Source: Linnemannia hyalina (Eukaryota; Mortierellomycota; Mortierellomycetes; Mortierellales; Mortierellaceae). From it: DNA of 64,000 nucleotides. Of this stretch, positions 20,886-33,740 are shown piece after piece (position 1 is the first letter of the stretch; the number at the start of each line of letters is the position of its first letter). The stretch spans positions 434,001 through 498,000 of the forward strand of contig JAHRHY010000010.1 in assembly GCA_019671135.1 (NCBI GenBank). The letters are read 5' to 3'. Below the pieces are notes generated by a model. That model was not told the origin of the DNA and did no database searches. It saw only the letters and a list, made by a program, of their open reading frames with translations. The position numbers and the translations under genes were made by a program.

Positions 20886-21626
20886 TTGCTTTCTTGGTTC
20901 GGTTCGATGTAGGTGGTTGAGAAGATGGAACAAAGGGGAGAATTTGGAGGAGCGGAGATAAAAGAGGATAGTTTGGAATGTGTTACAGAAGGCAGGGGGG
21001 ACAGCTGTGCTTTCGAGGATTGTGAAGAAAGTAGGAAGAAAGGAGGAGTTGGACCGGCTTGACAAGGAGAGAATGAAGAAGAGTGGATAGGGAGGAGGAT
21101 AGATAATGAGTTGAAGAATAAGAGGAGGTGTGGACGAGAATTGGTGGTTTGGAGAGAAGAGTTGATGGGAAGAAAAGAAACTTTCTTCAAATTCAAGGTG
21201 GGGTCATTCAGCCTGCCAGCGGTGTCGTTTTTTTTTGGGGCGGACAACACGTGACGTACATGCGTATCGAACCATAAGTCACCTGCCAAGACCCAAGGTG
21301 CTCTCGCACCGCACACATGCACTGTACACTCCCGACGCATGACCATGGCTTGCAGAGGTAAGAAAAAAGTACCCAACGTTTTTATTTTTACAGATAGACA
21401 GCAACGACTAAGGACTTGACTGAGAAGAAAAAAAAGCAAGGAGGACGACGATATGAAGTGACAGTTATAAGTACAGAAAAAAGGGCAAAGAGTACAGCAA
21501 AAATGGTATGATGGAAGCAACAGAAAAGTGAAAGCAAAGTACACAAGCAGAAGAGACGAAAAAGACACGAATGAAACAAGAACGAAAAACGACACACGGC
21601 ACCCTTCATGAAGATGAACGTGGGAG
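20886..21626. other. Intergenic: lipase promoter and downstream region of the C2H2 gene
   Basis: A 741-bp tandem gap. The left 300 bp are purine-rich on the plus strand and so form a pyrimidine leader for the lipase; the frame is open there on the minus strand but has UTR-like composition. The right part is A-rich 3' sequence of the C2H2 gene. No further gene is seen. Confidence 0.55.
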
Positions 21627-23044
21627 TTAGTGTTGAGGGCTGAAGGGCGTGAAGCAGGTAAATGGCTTGGGTAGGATCTTCTCCTTCTCGGAGCGATGGA
21701 TCCGGACGTGCTGGTTAAGGTTGTCGCTTCGCGAGAACCGTTTCGGGCAGTTCTCGTAGGGGCATCTAAAGGCTGGAAGGCCAAAGAAAAAGAAAGAAAA
21801 TATAAACGCAATTAGTTTGCAGCACATAGCACATAACACACGCAGATATCTTTCTCCACTGCTTTGTCCAGGCCCCCCTCCCTCTGCGCCTTTTTGATTT
21901 AATCTTTTTGGTAAGGTTGCATGATTTTTAGGTATCTGAAAAAAACAAGGCACAAGGCAAACTTACGTTTCTCCAGTGTGTGCACAGAGCGTACATGGCG
22001 CTTCAGGTGCTCAGATCGCTTAAATTGCCTGCTGCAAGCATCAATCATACAAGTAAACACCCGGGTGGTGCCGTCGGGGCTCAACGAGGCACGACGTGTG
22101 CGTGCCTTTGTCGCAAGGCTTGGTGAAGGGAAAGCCGACGAGGACGTCTCAGACGAGATCGATGTCGATGACAGTGAGGGGACCATGGCTGCCCCACCAA
22201 CGCTGCTCAAACGAGATCGAGGAAGGTGCAGGGACTCGAGAAGCTCGTGCGACTGTGTGATCGGGTAAAGGGAGCCGAGGGAGCCGTGGCGAGGGATCAG
22301 ATAAGAACGGCACTCATCAGACACCTCAAACGGGGCATAGTCGGACGTGTCAAAGATCGACATGGACTGGCTGCGATCCAAGGAGTGAAAGCCATGAGCG
22401 GGTGTCGAAGATGGGGAGAGAGATGACGAGGACGAAGGAGAACCGTCGCTCATGCTACTGTACCCAAACTTGACCACTCTGGAACCGGTTGCGGCCTCGA
22501 GGTTGTTGATGGACGATGACAATTGGTCCATCTGGAAGGGATGGACCGAGCCAGAGGACGACGAGAAAGTCGGTGGTAGGCTATGGAAGTCAGCGTTGGA
22601 ATCGTGGGCAAACATGAGCGGTTGTTGATGGAAGCTTGCGGTGGTATACCCGGAAGGACCACTTGTGTACTGAAGAGGGTGAGGCTCGGAGGAGGTCATG
22701 TGGGGCAGAGAGGGCTGATCGTGTGGGTGAGTGGTGAACTGCTGGAAAGACTCTTGGTATCCACTGTGAAATGCTGCCTCTGCCTGCTGTAGTTGTTGCT
22801 GCTGTTGCTGTTGTTGTTGGAAGGTCAGTTGGTCGTTAATGCTCTGGACAGACCTGCCGTACATGTATGCGTCGTTGAAACCCGAGAATTGCATATGAGG
22901 AGCTGAGAGTGACCGAGCAAACAAGGGAACAGGCCCTGTGGAGGATGAGGCGGCGGCGGAGGCGGCTGCTACGACTGCTGCTGCTGACATTGCTGAAGTC
23001 ACCATGTGGTGCTGTTGTGGGTCGCTGTGGTCGAGGAGGGACAT
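21627..23044 (-). CDS. C2H2 zinc-finger transcription factor (Msn2/4-type finger pair)
   Basis: Exons 23044-21967 and 21772-21627 give 407 aa. The first 325 residues are disordered, with Ala-rich, Gln9 and Ser/Pro-rich stretches. Two adjacent fingers close the protein: CMIDAC...KRSEHLKRHVRSVH (about 331-355) and CPYENC...SRSDNLNQHVRIH (361-385), linked by TLEKP, with the intron cutting the linker. The recognition helices RSEHLKR and RSDNLNQ match those of the Msn2/Msn4/Seb1 class, which contact AGGGG stress elements; DNA specificity is therefore probably similar, but the C-x4-C spacing differs from the C-x2-C of yeast Msn2. The gene is tandem to the lipase and has 10.7 kb of gene-free DNA upstream. 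Direct orthology to Msn2 is not established; the closest-finger argument is from helix identity. Confidence 0.88.
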
Positions 23045-24293
23045 GGCGTGGGGGTGAGTGAGTTTGTGGTGTGTGCGAGGGTTGTTTGTGTGTAGCGCAG
23101 GTCAATTGATAACGGTCGCTTGTTTTTTTGTTTCTTGCTTGGGTGGTGGTAGCAAGCTGGTTTCGAATTCGATGCAGACGGGTGGGTAAATACAAGAGCA
23201 ACGGTATCAAGGACACGAAAGAAAGGAGCAGAGAATGAAGAGGGGGAGGAGAATTACTGTTGCAAAATGAGAAGAGAAGAAGGGGGAGAGAGGAATAGAT
23301 ACTTAAGAAAGAAGAGGAATCAAGAGGGAAGAGAAAGTGAGGTGAAGGAGTGGAAGGCAGAGCTGATTGATACAAACAACAGCCAGTCTCAAATTAATAT
23401 CAATGGAGGGAAGGTGCTTTGACTGTGAAGAGAAGCAAGATGGGAAGAAAGACTGAGGGTGGGCTTGCTGGGGACACCAAAGGGATGGATAAAAGTGGTT
23501 GGGATGAAAAGAACGCACGAAGAAGGAGAATAGGATGGAGTAAGAGTAAGAGGATGGAAGGATTGTCAAAGAGGCGGATGGTCGATGGGTATTTATGTTA
23601 AATAGGGAAAAAGTTCTTATGTTTTGTATTTGTATTTGTTGAAAGGGTCTCTGGTTTCCCTTTGTCCGTATTCACTTTTTTTTTTTTGCATTGAATCTCT
23701 GGTAGTACTTATCCATGGGTGCTTGCTGTTTGTTTGGCTGGACGATATAGGACCAACGATACCTTCGAGAGAGCGAGTGGATGTGCGAGAAAGTGAATGA
23801 GAGTGAGAAGAGAGAATCCCTTTGGTTGTGTACTGTTCTCTCCGATTGTATTGTTTCCTCACTATTCTATTCTTAAGAAAGAATAAGGCCAAAGCTAAAA
23901 ATGCGTAAGAGAAGGTGGACCGTTGTTGTTGATGCTGTTTGTTTGTCCCATCCACCTCCACCTCCATTTCCTTCCTCTCTTCCCCCCTTGCGTCTCTCTT
24001 TCTCGTCTTCCTTGTTCTCTCTCTCTTTTTTTCCCCTTTCATCCTGCCCTGTCCTGCGTCCCTGCCCTGGCCCAAATTGTCCCAAACACAAACAAAAAGA
24101 ATAGATTCCATTCAATAAAAAAAATCGGGATCCCTTTGTGCACAAGCAAAAAAAAAATAAACAAGAGTGCCTCTGCGTCTGCATTTTGATGTCCATCGGG
24201 CCAATGAAGGCGAACCTTAATTCGATGATAACTAGGGAGAATTGAATGGTTGGATGCTGTCCAAGGTGCAGGTTTGCGTGCATCATTGATTAC

Positions 24294-24312
24294 GTCGCAA
24301 TTCAATTGCGAC
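24294..24312. repeat. Near-perfect palindrome, 9-bp arms with 1-bp centre
   Basis: GTCGCAATT and AATTGCGAC are exact reverse complements around a single C. It lies about 1.25 kb upstream of the C2H2 start codon, in the C2H2/PNG1 intergenic region. Confidence 0.9.
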
Positions 24313-26078
24313 ATATACAAACAGACTAACAACGACAATCATCAAGCGGAAGGGCCTCTTGTTACGATAGGACTGATTACAGTCTAAGCACCAGCAACAA
24401 ATCGACATCAACACCACCTCTACTACTAACAAGAAAAACTGTCAACAAGAAAAACAACCAACAAACAGTGGATGTGTTACCTTTTCCTTCTCCCAACAAG
24501 TGGTGCCATCCTTTCGAGAACTTTCAAAGAGTTTGCCGATGGTTATGAGCATTGGCCACGAAAAAGCAACATGAAGAACAGAGCAGTGGTGTAGGGCGTG
24601 GAGAGAGTGTTCGGGAAGGAACTCTGGTACACCTTTTCCTTCTTTAATTGATCCATCATTGGCCTACGCACACTGGAAACTGCATCCCTCCTTGTATCAT
24701 TGCCCAGACATGCTAATGCATACACCCGACAACACCACCAGCACCGTCGACACCAAACACCACACACCCTACTCCACCAGACCTACCCATACCCGGTCTT
24801 ACACTTTTCTCTACTTCGTCGTCCTCGTCTTGAATATAGGATTCATTTATGAAAATAATAATTGAACGAGCGCCTTTTCGTAACTGTATTGGTTCTTCAA
24901 AAAACACTAACCCCTTCTTTTCGTCTCTCACTCTCTCACACAAACAACTTCTTAGTGGGTGGTGTGCAATGCGTGTATGCGATGCTACGGGTGTTTTGAG
25001 TGACAATTAATTTGATTTTTTTTGGTCGAGACACTTCACCTTCTCTCCATAAGTGCACGCACCAATTTTCTATTCTCTGTCCCCTTTCTCTGTCTCCTAC
25101 TCATTTTCTTTTTTTTTCATGTTCGTTTTCATTCGTCTTCTTCCTCCGTTGTTTTTTCGCCTTTGATATACTAGCTTTTTTTTCTCTTGGGCGTTTGATC
25201 GTGTTCAGGGTAGAGGAGAAATATTGAAAAAGGGGAAATACACGTATGGATGGATGATCCTTTCGATGTTCATTGTCCTCCGATAGATATTCAAGCAACA
25301 GCTACTCTGCCCACCCTTTTTTCGCAAAAGTTCGTTGTGTTTTCTTCTAGAAAAGAGGAGTGACTTTTGAATGTGCCAACAAAGTGAACGGCAAGGTCGG
25401 GTTCATCTACCCTCAAGCTCCACATGGGAAGGATGAGGGGGGTTTGTTGTGTACCTTTTTGAAGGTATGTTTCCTCGACTAATTGAAGCTAATCTTCAAA
25501 AAAAATTGTTGTTGTTGTTGTTTATGCCTTGCTCGTGTTTGTCAGGGTTTGCGATGAGTACCACCGCACTGTGCACACTAAACACACATACACACAAAAC
25601 AAACAACGCACAAGGCAGGGGTTACCATGGAATGACTGGTCATCGTTTGCCGCAGAAAGAAAGCACATACGAAAGAACAACAATAAGAAAAAAAATCTTC
25701 CGTTCGTTTCACCCGCGAGGTTATAGACAGCGCGAACCTAGGAACCATAACGAGAAAGGCAAAAACGAGAAAGACAAATAACATAGCGCGTACGTGCGTC
25801 TCGGATTGCATTTTGTGTCTCGAGCACTGGCCAGCCACCCTCGAAAATAACAAGATTTCGTTGGAGACGTTTTGTTTGGGCCGGTTATTGGAGGTGGTTC
25901 TGAAGACGGACAGAGTCAGATTTCGAATGAATGGAGTGAGAGATGGAAGTGATGGTGTGGTGTGTTTGCTTGAGAAACAGTAAGAGAGAAAGAACCCTCA
26001 GTTCGAAATTTCGGGTATGTTGGTGGTGGTGGTGGAGTAGGTGTAGTGAATGCGCGCGCATGTGTGTTATTAGGCTCC

Positions 26079-26097
26079 AAGGGTCTCGAGGACCCTT
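26079..26097. repeat. Inverted repeat, 7-bp arms
   Basis: AAGGGTC, spacer TCGAG, GACCCTT. A short GC-containing hairpin in the first desert. Confidence 0.85.
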
Positions 26098-26303
26098 CGT
26101 TCCAACTTGCACGCACCACATAGGAAATCGAGGAGGTGAGAATCGATTGCAAATATTGTATTCTATTTTCGTTGTCGCAGATGCATGCGTTTGTACACCG
26201 GCAGCAAGAACGCTGATTACCTACAACACCGTCGCTTTTCTCGTTAGCTTTCGATACATATACAAGAGAAGGCAGATCAGTCATGGCGGAAATACAGTTA
26301 TCC

Positions 26304-26319
26304 ATGTTCTCTAGAACAT
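26304..26319. repeat. Inverted repeat ATGTTCT-CT-AGAACAT
   Basis: Seven-bp arms around CT. It resembles but does not exactly match a heat-shock element, since TTC and GAA are separated by four bases instead of two. Confidence 0.85.
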
Positions 26320-26364
26320 TAAGTAACCAATGATAGGTAACTCTTGACTGTCTGGCTTAAGCCC

Positions 26365-26393
26365 AAAAAAAAAAAAAAAAAAAAAAAAAAAAA
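26365..26393. repeat. Poly(A) tract of 29 bases
   Basis: Uninterrupted A run following GCCC. No adjacent retroelement coding sequence or target-site duplication is visible. Confidence 0.9.
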
Positions 26394-29300
26394 CGAAACA
26401 AGGAAAAGATAAGGATATGCTAGGGCGCCATATTCACCAGAGCGCAATGGCAAGAAAGCTCAAAAGGGGAAAAAAAGACAACTGCTTCGGCTCTTCATCC
26501 CATGGTCGCAGACAACCTCTTTTTCATTATTTGCATTCGGATTAAAGACAGATCACCCTTTCCTTACCTCTACCCCACATAGCCCCTCTGCCATATGTCG
26601 CACAATGTCACCCAATATTCCGTCGACAAGAGAGAGGATATTCGAAATATGGAATGGCTGAGAGGGGAGGAAGGGGCATGGTAACAGAACTGTAATGACT
26701 GTAATGATCCCTGTCGGCGCTTTTTTTACTTATACAAAAAGCTCTTATTCTTTGTACATTTGCGTTAACAGTCAATGGTTGCATGCATGCTGCTTACCTC
26801 TCTCTTTATTTTTTGTTTTGCTTTGGCGCTCAACAGGTGACTTAACCTTAGCAACAGCAACGAGAAAAAAAAAAAAAAAGCAGCGACCCCTTTCTACTTT
26901 TTGCATCTACTTTTCATTGAGAATTTACTATTGCGTCCGAATTGAGATGTGGGCCATGGTCCGCCTGAATTTTGTTTTTCTAGAAAAGCGCCATTTTCTT
27001 TGTATGCTGCAACCATGCTCCTCCTTTGTTGCTTCAGGTAAGCGGGGAAATAGTGTATTCGTTGGATAGAAAAGGAGACGCGGCGGGTTAATCGACGTGT
27101 GCTTGTGTTTTGTCTGTATAATTGGTCTGATGCACACTTTCATACAAGGGGGATGAGAAAGTGGAAAGGGTGAGGGGAGATAGAAGGGAGATGAAGTGAA
27201 GGGGAAAAAAGAATGGCCTACTCGGTGAATTCCTATTTGCATAACACGCGTCCTTGTAGAAAGTAGAACTTCCCTAACGACAATAGGATATCCCGCATAG
27301 AACACTTATCCCTTCTTCCATTTGTACAACGTAGCGCTTGACGTTGGGTCTTTCCGTTCAGTTGAACTAAGGCGAGAAAGCAATAGGTTGAAAATAACAC
27401 GCGCTGTTGATCAGAAAAGAAGCCGGTGCCGGACATTTCACTGATGATATAGATCGTCAGGAAGATCATTCATCGCGGACAGATTAATCGCAAGATAAAA
27501 AAAGGCACTCCACAACATGAAAGTATATTGTTGCCTCCCTTTCCCCTTGACTTTTCATTCATGTCAACAGTCAGAGTTCCTCCTTTTTCTCCTCTGCTTG
27601 GGTCATTCTCCTTCGCACTTGAGCATTACTGCTCAGATTTGTGCCTTCGCCCCTAGTTAGTCCATGAACCACACCAAATGAAAAAAAAGTGACGAAGGAG
27701 TGAGTTAGTCCATATATGACCATGGCCATTGGTCAGCACAAAAGTATGTTTTCTGTTTTGATTGTACTGTATTACCTGTGTATCAATGATATCGAGATAT
27801 TCACGGGTTTAGGTTCTCTACTTCAGCTGTTATCTTTCTCCATGGTTGCTCTTTGTCTCTCCTATCTGTTCATTCCTTTCCTCTTCCTCCCTTTTCTTTT
27901 CCCACAGTCTGAGATGGACAGAAAAAAAACCCCAAACGGAAGTGAGAAGACAAACAAAGAACGCAAAAAAATGGATCGAACGCTGCAGGCGAAACATGTA
28001 TCTGACCTGACGTACAGTCTTTTCATGATATCACTTTCCCCCGCCAAATGCTCCCTTTTTTCTGACCGTGGTGTTGGGCATGGTTCCATGCGGTGGGTAG
28101 AGATACATCTAATATAAACGAGAGGTCCTAGAATTCGGTGGTGAGACCTAAGTTTTTCGTACTACGCGATTTTTCTTTCCTTTCAAACGTGATCCATCCC
28201 TTTTTTTCCCAGCTCCTTTTGATTTCGATTTGTTAATACCAATACGTTCACCGACCTCCCCCCTTTCCAGCTGTCAACCAATGAGCAAATTGATGTCATT
28301 CCACGAGAGCGCCACGACAAAATCGTGTCGAAGTTAGCAAGCATGTCATTCCTCTAATCCTTGTTGTCGAGTGCAACTCATTTCTTGTAGCCTTTAGGGG
28401 ACTAATGTAGTACAAGGATAGGGATACCTTCCTTTCCTTCTTTCTCTCTGGCTATCATCCTTTTGTTTGAGTTAGGGAGCTACAAATGACTCGTTTGAAT
28501 AAACTGGAGAAAAAAAAGTGGTCGCACTCTAACCCTCAAGCCAACGCTCCAAACACAGCACCTTACACCCCCCCCCCCCTTTTTTCTTCTTCCTAGACCC
28601 ATTTTTCTTTCTCTCCCGTTCAATTTCTCCGTCTGTCTCAGTTCGCCACGTCTGCGAGTGTATCCACTTCATTACCGAGTCCTCATCCAACCCTTGCTAA
28701 TTCACTTTTCTCCTCATATCCTCATATCCTCCTATCCTCCTATCCCTTTTTGCTCCCTAAAAAATCACACACCTCCACTGATGATAACTTTTGTTCGTCA
28801 TCCTTCAGCCACTTGATTTAACGCGTGGAGTAGAAGTCAACCGTGGTTGAAAATAGAGGAGTGATAGACTGGAGCAATAAGAGTTTAATATGACCCCATG
28901 TTTATGTTTCGAAAATGCAAACCAGAAGACGGGGTGTAGAGAAGGACCCAGAACGCCTATGCCTCCAGCAACAAATGTTTCTTTTTTGATCGTCTGCGCC
29001 CTCGCTAGGGATAATTGTGTTCTTTTGATCAGACAGGCGCTTGATTTGTCCAGATTTTGTATCGGTGAAACCATGTTTATATTAGAGGTGGGTGAAGATC
29101 TTCAGAAGAGAACGAGGATACTAATGATCTTCGCTGGCTTGAGCTGCTCTTTTTTTCATGACGTTTCACAGAAGGGCAGGATGTTAAAAATAACAACTGC
29201 GTTCCCATGTCTAAGGTTGTCGTCGAGAGAACAAATAAACTGATATCTACCTCCACACGCGAACCTTTTGTCTCTCTAGTAGTTGATTGTCGTACCTTTG

Positions 29301-29400
29301 GTGCCTTTTCCTCTTGAAAGGCTTTCGTGTTATCAGCCAAAGAATCACAAGCAAGAGATTTGAGAAACCCGAAGGTACAAGAGTAGTTTGTTTTTGTATT

Positions 29401-29554
29401 GTTTGTTTGTTTGTTTGTTTGTTTGTTTGTTTGTTTGTTTGTTTGTTTGTTTGTTTGTTTGTTTGTTTGTTTGTTTGTTTGTTTGTTTGTTTGTTTGTTT
29501 GTTTGTTTGTTTGTTTGTTTGTTTGTTTGTTTGTTTGTTTGTTTGTTTGTTTGT
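29401..29554. repeat. (GTTT)38 microsatellite
   Basis: 154 bp of uninterrupted GTTT units, the longest simple repeat in the window. Open frames on both strands here encode only periodic CLFV or KQTN peptides and are artefacts of the repeat. Confidence 0.95.
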
Positions 29555-30413
29555 ATGCTTGTTGCTTGATTGATCAGTCGAACAGTTGCGCATGAGTAAT
29601 GCCCTGTGTCAATGTCGAAACCCAGAGCGACGTTTTTTCCATGCAATGATCCCCCTTTTTCCCATTCACCTCCGACATATTATTTTCCAGGCGTGCTTTT
29701 TTTCTTGGGCCAAGGTAAAAATCATACCGAACCTGTGGTTGCATAGCACAGAACACAAACAACCAACATGTCATGCTTGCCTACACCCTTCTCTGTCTTC
29801 TCTTTGGGGAAGACTTTTATGGTTTTTCGTCTTACTGTACGTTCATCATTTATCCCCCCCACACCCACATCCCTCTATGATATGATTTTTATAGAGATGC
29901 GGAGCATAAAGGCCAGAAGGACTGTACACATTATTTTGTATCAAGATTTGATATCTCAAGCCGTTGTCTTGCTATTGCCTTTTTCCTCCTATTCTTCTAC
30001 TCCTACTTGCCCTTCTTTTTTAGTCTCACCTCTTTCTCTGTAGTTTTGTTGGTTTGTCGTGCCATTGCTTTGTTGTTGTTAATGATGTGGCTGCTGCTCT
30101 TTTCTTCTTTGCTTCTTCTGCTTCCTTTATTCTTAATCTATAGCTGCAATATCTAGTCATCCTAGGTTCATGGGTGGTCGAAGACAATTTGACGCGAAGT
30201 CAGGAAAGACGATAGTTCAGGTATGAGAGTAAGGGCGGGGAGGCAGTAGTATTTTGTTTTCGGTCAGGTTTTTGTTTGGGTGTGCGTCTGTATGTTAATT
30301 CTGTTTTCATGACGACAAGGAGAGGGTGTGTTTGTGAGAAAGTGAAGGAGAGGAACGAAGGAAAGGAGAAAACAAAGAGTAAATAAAATAGAAACCACAA
30401 AAAAGAAAATTGG

Positions 30414-30453
30414 CTGCATTGCTGCATTGCTGCATTGCTCCATTCCTGCATTG
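30414..30453. repeat. Five tandem CTGCATTG octamers
   Basis: Three identical units, one diverged (CTCCATTC) and one identical again, in a row. Confidence 0.85.
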
Positions 30454-33400
30454 CTTGCAAGAGGATGGAGAGAGAAAGTGCGAGAGGAGAAAAAAAAATA
30501 GCACTATACTTTTTTTTGGGAACTCTGTTTGTTATTTGTTTGTAGTGGACAGAGAAGGCGGAGACATTTTTTCCATTAATGCACCTAATTGTTCCCATAC
30601 TCTCTGAACTAACCAACCAAAAAGAAAAAATAAATGCAACAGCACGATGACGGTGTGAACACTGCATCCGTCTCTGGGATGCGGCGCAAAATCATTTGAG
30701 TTTTTTCTCATTTCTTCTCCTCTTACTATTTTTTCAAGGGTGTTAGTAACTTACAAGGATGAGACAGAATAGGACAAGGACCCCAAGGTTATAAGAAAAG
30801 GAGGGGTGGAAAAAAAGTAGAGAGAGGAGGGTGGGAATGGGAGGCAGAGAAGAAAATAGACTGAGTTTCTGATAGACGCTGCAGGTGCGTTAGAAGGAGA
30901 GAGGAGAGAAGGAAATTCTTGCTGTGTGCGTGGTTGGGTGGGTGTGTGAGAGTGCTTGGGTCATCGAATTTCGTTTTGAGTAAAGAATGAATGGCCGTTA
31001 TTGCTGTTGATATTGTTGTTTTCTTTATGATTTCGATTCATTAACTTTTCGAACTCTTTTGTCCATGCTGCCGAATTCTTTCCTTTTCTTCTCTCGCAGT
31101 TTCGTGTGGTTGGCAGGAAGAGAACATTGTACAATCGCAACCAGCGCGGCATAGATTGGGTGACAACAAAAAACAAGGGCATAAAGTTAGGAAACAAATG
31201 CCAAAAGGGCTGGGATTGAGGTGTGCGAGTGCGCGATTGTTTGGTAGAGAAAGAGAAATGTGAGGGAAGGGAAAGCGGATGACGATGCGGAGGAACTGGA
31301 GTTGTGTGTGTGCGAGGGGAAGGAAGGATTGATTCTTCCGGATATAGCTTCCAGTGAGCAAGTTCATCGCAAGGCAAACCGAGCCAAAAAGGAGATGGTG
31401 TGTGTTTGGATGCGCGTGTTCTCTCAGCCGGTTTAGTGAGTTTTGGTTCTTGATCGTTGCCTCTTGTGTGATCTTCGAGAAAGGTGTTGTCGCTAGCGTT
31501 TGTTTGTTGTCGTCGTTGTTGTTGCCATCGTTGTCGCTTTGTATATCTGACCGACGGTCATCAACAACAAAGTAATTATATTACAAAACGAATAGTCGTC
31601 CTAGTGAGTTGATTGAACAGAACCAATGAATGACGAATCAATGGTCGAGATAAGTTTCTCTCTGTTACCTACTCAGTTCCTCCAACCGCGCCTGTCTCTC
31701 TCTCGCTCATTTTGTCGACGATGTGCGTAGGTTCAGACGGCGTTCTCTTCATTTTATTCCTGTCGCTCTCTCTTTTCCTCTCTTGATCGAATTCTTTTCT
31801 CCACACATTAACGGTGGCGCTATGAGAGCATCAACAGATTTCTTTCTTAATTCAAACTTAGTCACATCCATCTGTTCATTCATTGGATTTTCTCTCTTTT
31901 TCATGTTACCTTTTTTCAACCAGCCTTGACGACTACTCTCAATCAGCGGGTACCCACCAGAGAAAATGACAAGGACGTAAAGGAAAATATACCGCATAAG
32001 ACGCAACTAGAAACAATCGATGCCTCTCAATAATTCCGCTCCGAATATTTTCTTCCGCATTATTGTGAGAGGATAAAATCGTTCTCGGGAAGCTGAAGAA
32101 AGGATTGCGGCGTTATCCGCTTCATATTTTTTCTGCCTGCCCGACAATGGCCAGAAGGCAACAACAACATGCACGCAAGCTCTGCAAAATAATTATGTGT
32201 CAAGCTCTAAGCCAGAAGGCAACACCAGTCAAAATGCAGCGATTCAGGCAGAGGTACTATGAATTGAGTAAAAGACCGTCCGTTTTTTTTTGCACAGTCA
32301 TTTGCGTTTCTTTACTTTTCTGCGTTTGTTTTTCAACCTTACACACTTGATTGTTTGGGGCATGAAGAGAGTGGTTTGTTGATGCTACTAAGTTGTTTTG
32401 GTGTTTTGCTTTGAATTCTTTCGGTGCGCTATCTTCTCATTGCGTCGCATTGTTGGACTAGGAGTGCGAACAGAAGAGGTCGATGTCGATGGTGGCCTTT
32501 CTTTATTTTCAATTACTGCTGGCGTGTTTTTTTATCTTCGAACTCTCATTGTTTGAACTCTATGTTTTCTCCTCCCAACAGTCTCCCGAAAGGAAAGAGT
32601 TTTGCTCCTGATGCCCGATTGTAAACATGGCGTGGTATTGTTTTGACCAAGCCCGTGCTGTCATCTGTCGCCTCTCATGTGTTTCTAAAGAAGGTACGAC
32701 AGACGAGACCTTCCACAGCGATGGGTTCTTTTCAACACACTCAAGTAGAACAAATAGCAGAGAAAACTATGCGAGGAAGGGATTACCCAGTTTTTTGGAA
32801 CATAATGTTAAAAAGGTAAAAATCCTCCCAGGGGGAGAAAACAGCCAGACACCAAAGGGTCGCTTCAGTGGATCAAAGCTCGGCCCAATTGTCTCTTCTC
32901 CAGACAACACTTTAGAGACGGGAAAGTAGACGAAGGAACCCCAGTGAAAAGAGAAGGATAATAAAGGGCAGAAGTAGAGAAGTATCACTGTCATCTTTGA
33001 TCATGCATACACACCGTAACGGTAAACACGATGGCTGTAAACATTTCGCCATTGCTATGGTTCGCCATGGTTCGTTTTTTGACAGCGTCTACTTTCTGCT
33101 TCTTTGTTCATTTGTGCGTTTTGTATTGTTCACTATCCCGAGAATCCATGACTGTTCATGCTGCTGTTTTTTGTTCTCCTGTTTTAACTTGTCCTATTGG
33201 AGGTTTTCCCCACTCTTGTTCATTGATGTATACACAACCTTCAACGAACTAGCCTGAGTTTTTTTTTTGAAACCAATCTTCACGTCAAACTAAGCCAACC
33301 TTTATCTGTTGTATCTGTTGTTGTCTGTAGAAAGTACACCGATCGAGTCCATCGAGCCATTGTCGCTACCGTTAGACTAAGTCAACGCCAACGCAACAGA

Positions 33401-33740
33401 ACCCTTGTTTCCTCCCAAAGAAGACATGAATAAATCAACAGGCCAAGACACAACATGTGGTGGCGCAAGGATTATCGCAATTGAGATAAAAGAGAGAGGT
33501 GGCGAGGTAAAGGAAAGGAGCGTGCGGTACGGTGCAGTGCAGAAGGTGGGTGACGAAAGGGAAAGAACACCTTTTGTTCTTCTAGGGCCATTGAATAGTC
33601 GTTGAGTGAGCGATAATTAATTTGACCCTTCAGTGGGATGCAAAGCAAGTCCCTTTTATTTCGTGAACATTTCGCTCTCGCTTTTCTCTTCGCCCATCGC
33701 TGCACTCACTGAACAAACGAACATCACAGCAACACAAGCA

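Larger units (their letters stand above)
23045..33740. other. 10.7-kb gene-free region upstream of the C2H2 factor and PNG1
   Basis: No open frame here resembles a known family or shows plausible coding composition; the frames present are short and built from CT tracts, poly(A) or microsatellites. The first 1.2 kb is the pyrimidine-rich leader/promoter of the C2H2 gene. The rest contains homopolymers (poly(A) at 26365-26393), a (GTTT)38 tract, an 8-mer array at 30414-30453 and several inverted repeats, listed separately. No tRNA-like cloverleaf or transposon terminus was found by eye. Small-exon genes or ncRNAs are not excluded. Confidence 0.6.

Noticed and set aside
26365..26393. Poly(A) considered as a retroposon tail
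   Set aside because: No reverse transcriptase remnant, SINE-like promoter or target-site duplication is visible around it.
28508..28524. TAACCCT-like sequence considered as a telomerase RNA template
   Set aside because: It does not span a full permuted telomere repeat (TAACCCTC and not CTAACCCTAA) and no supporting structure was identified.
29077..29646. Open frames encoding KQTN or CLFV periodic peptides
   Set aside because: They simply translate the GTTT microsatellite.
32150..32260. Short A/G-rich ATG frame with a 14-bp direct repeat GCCAGAAGGCAACA
   Set aside because: Only about 35 codons before a possible donor, and no convincing downstream exon was found.
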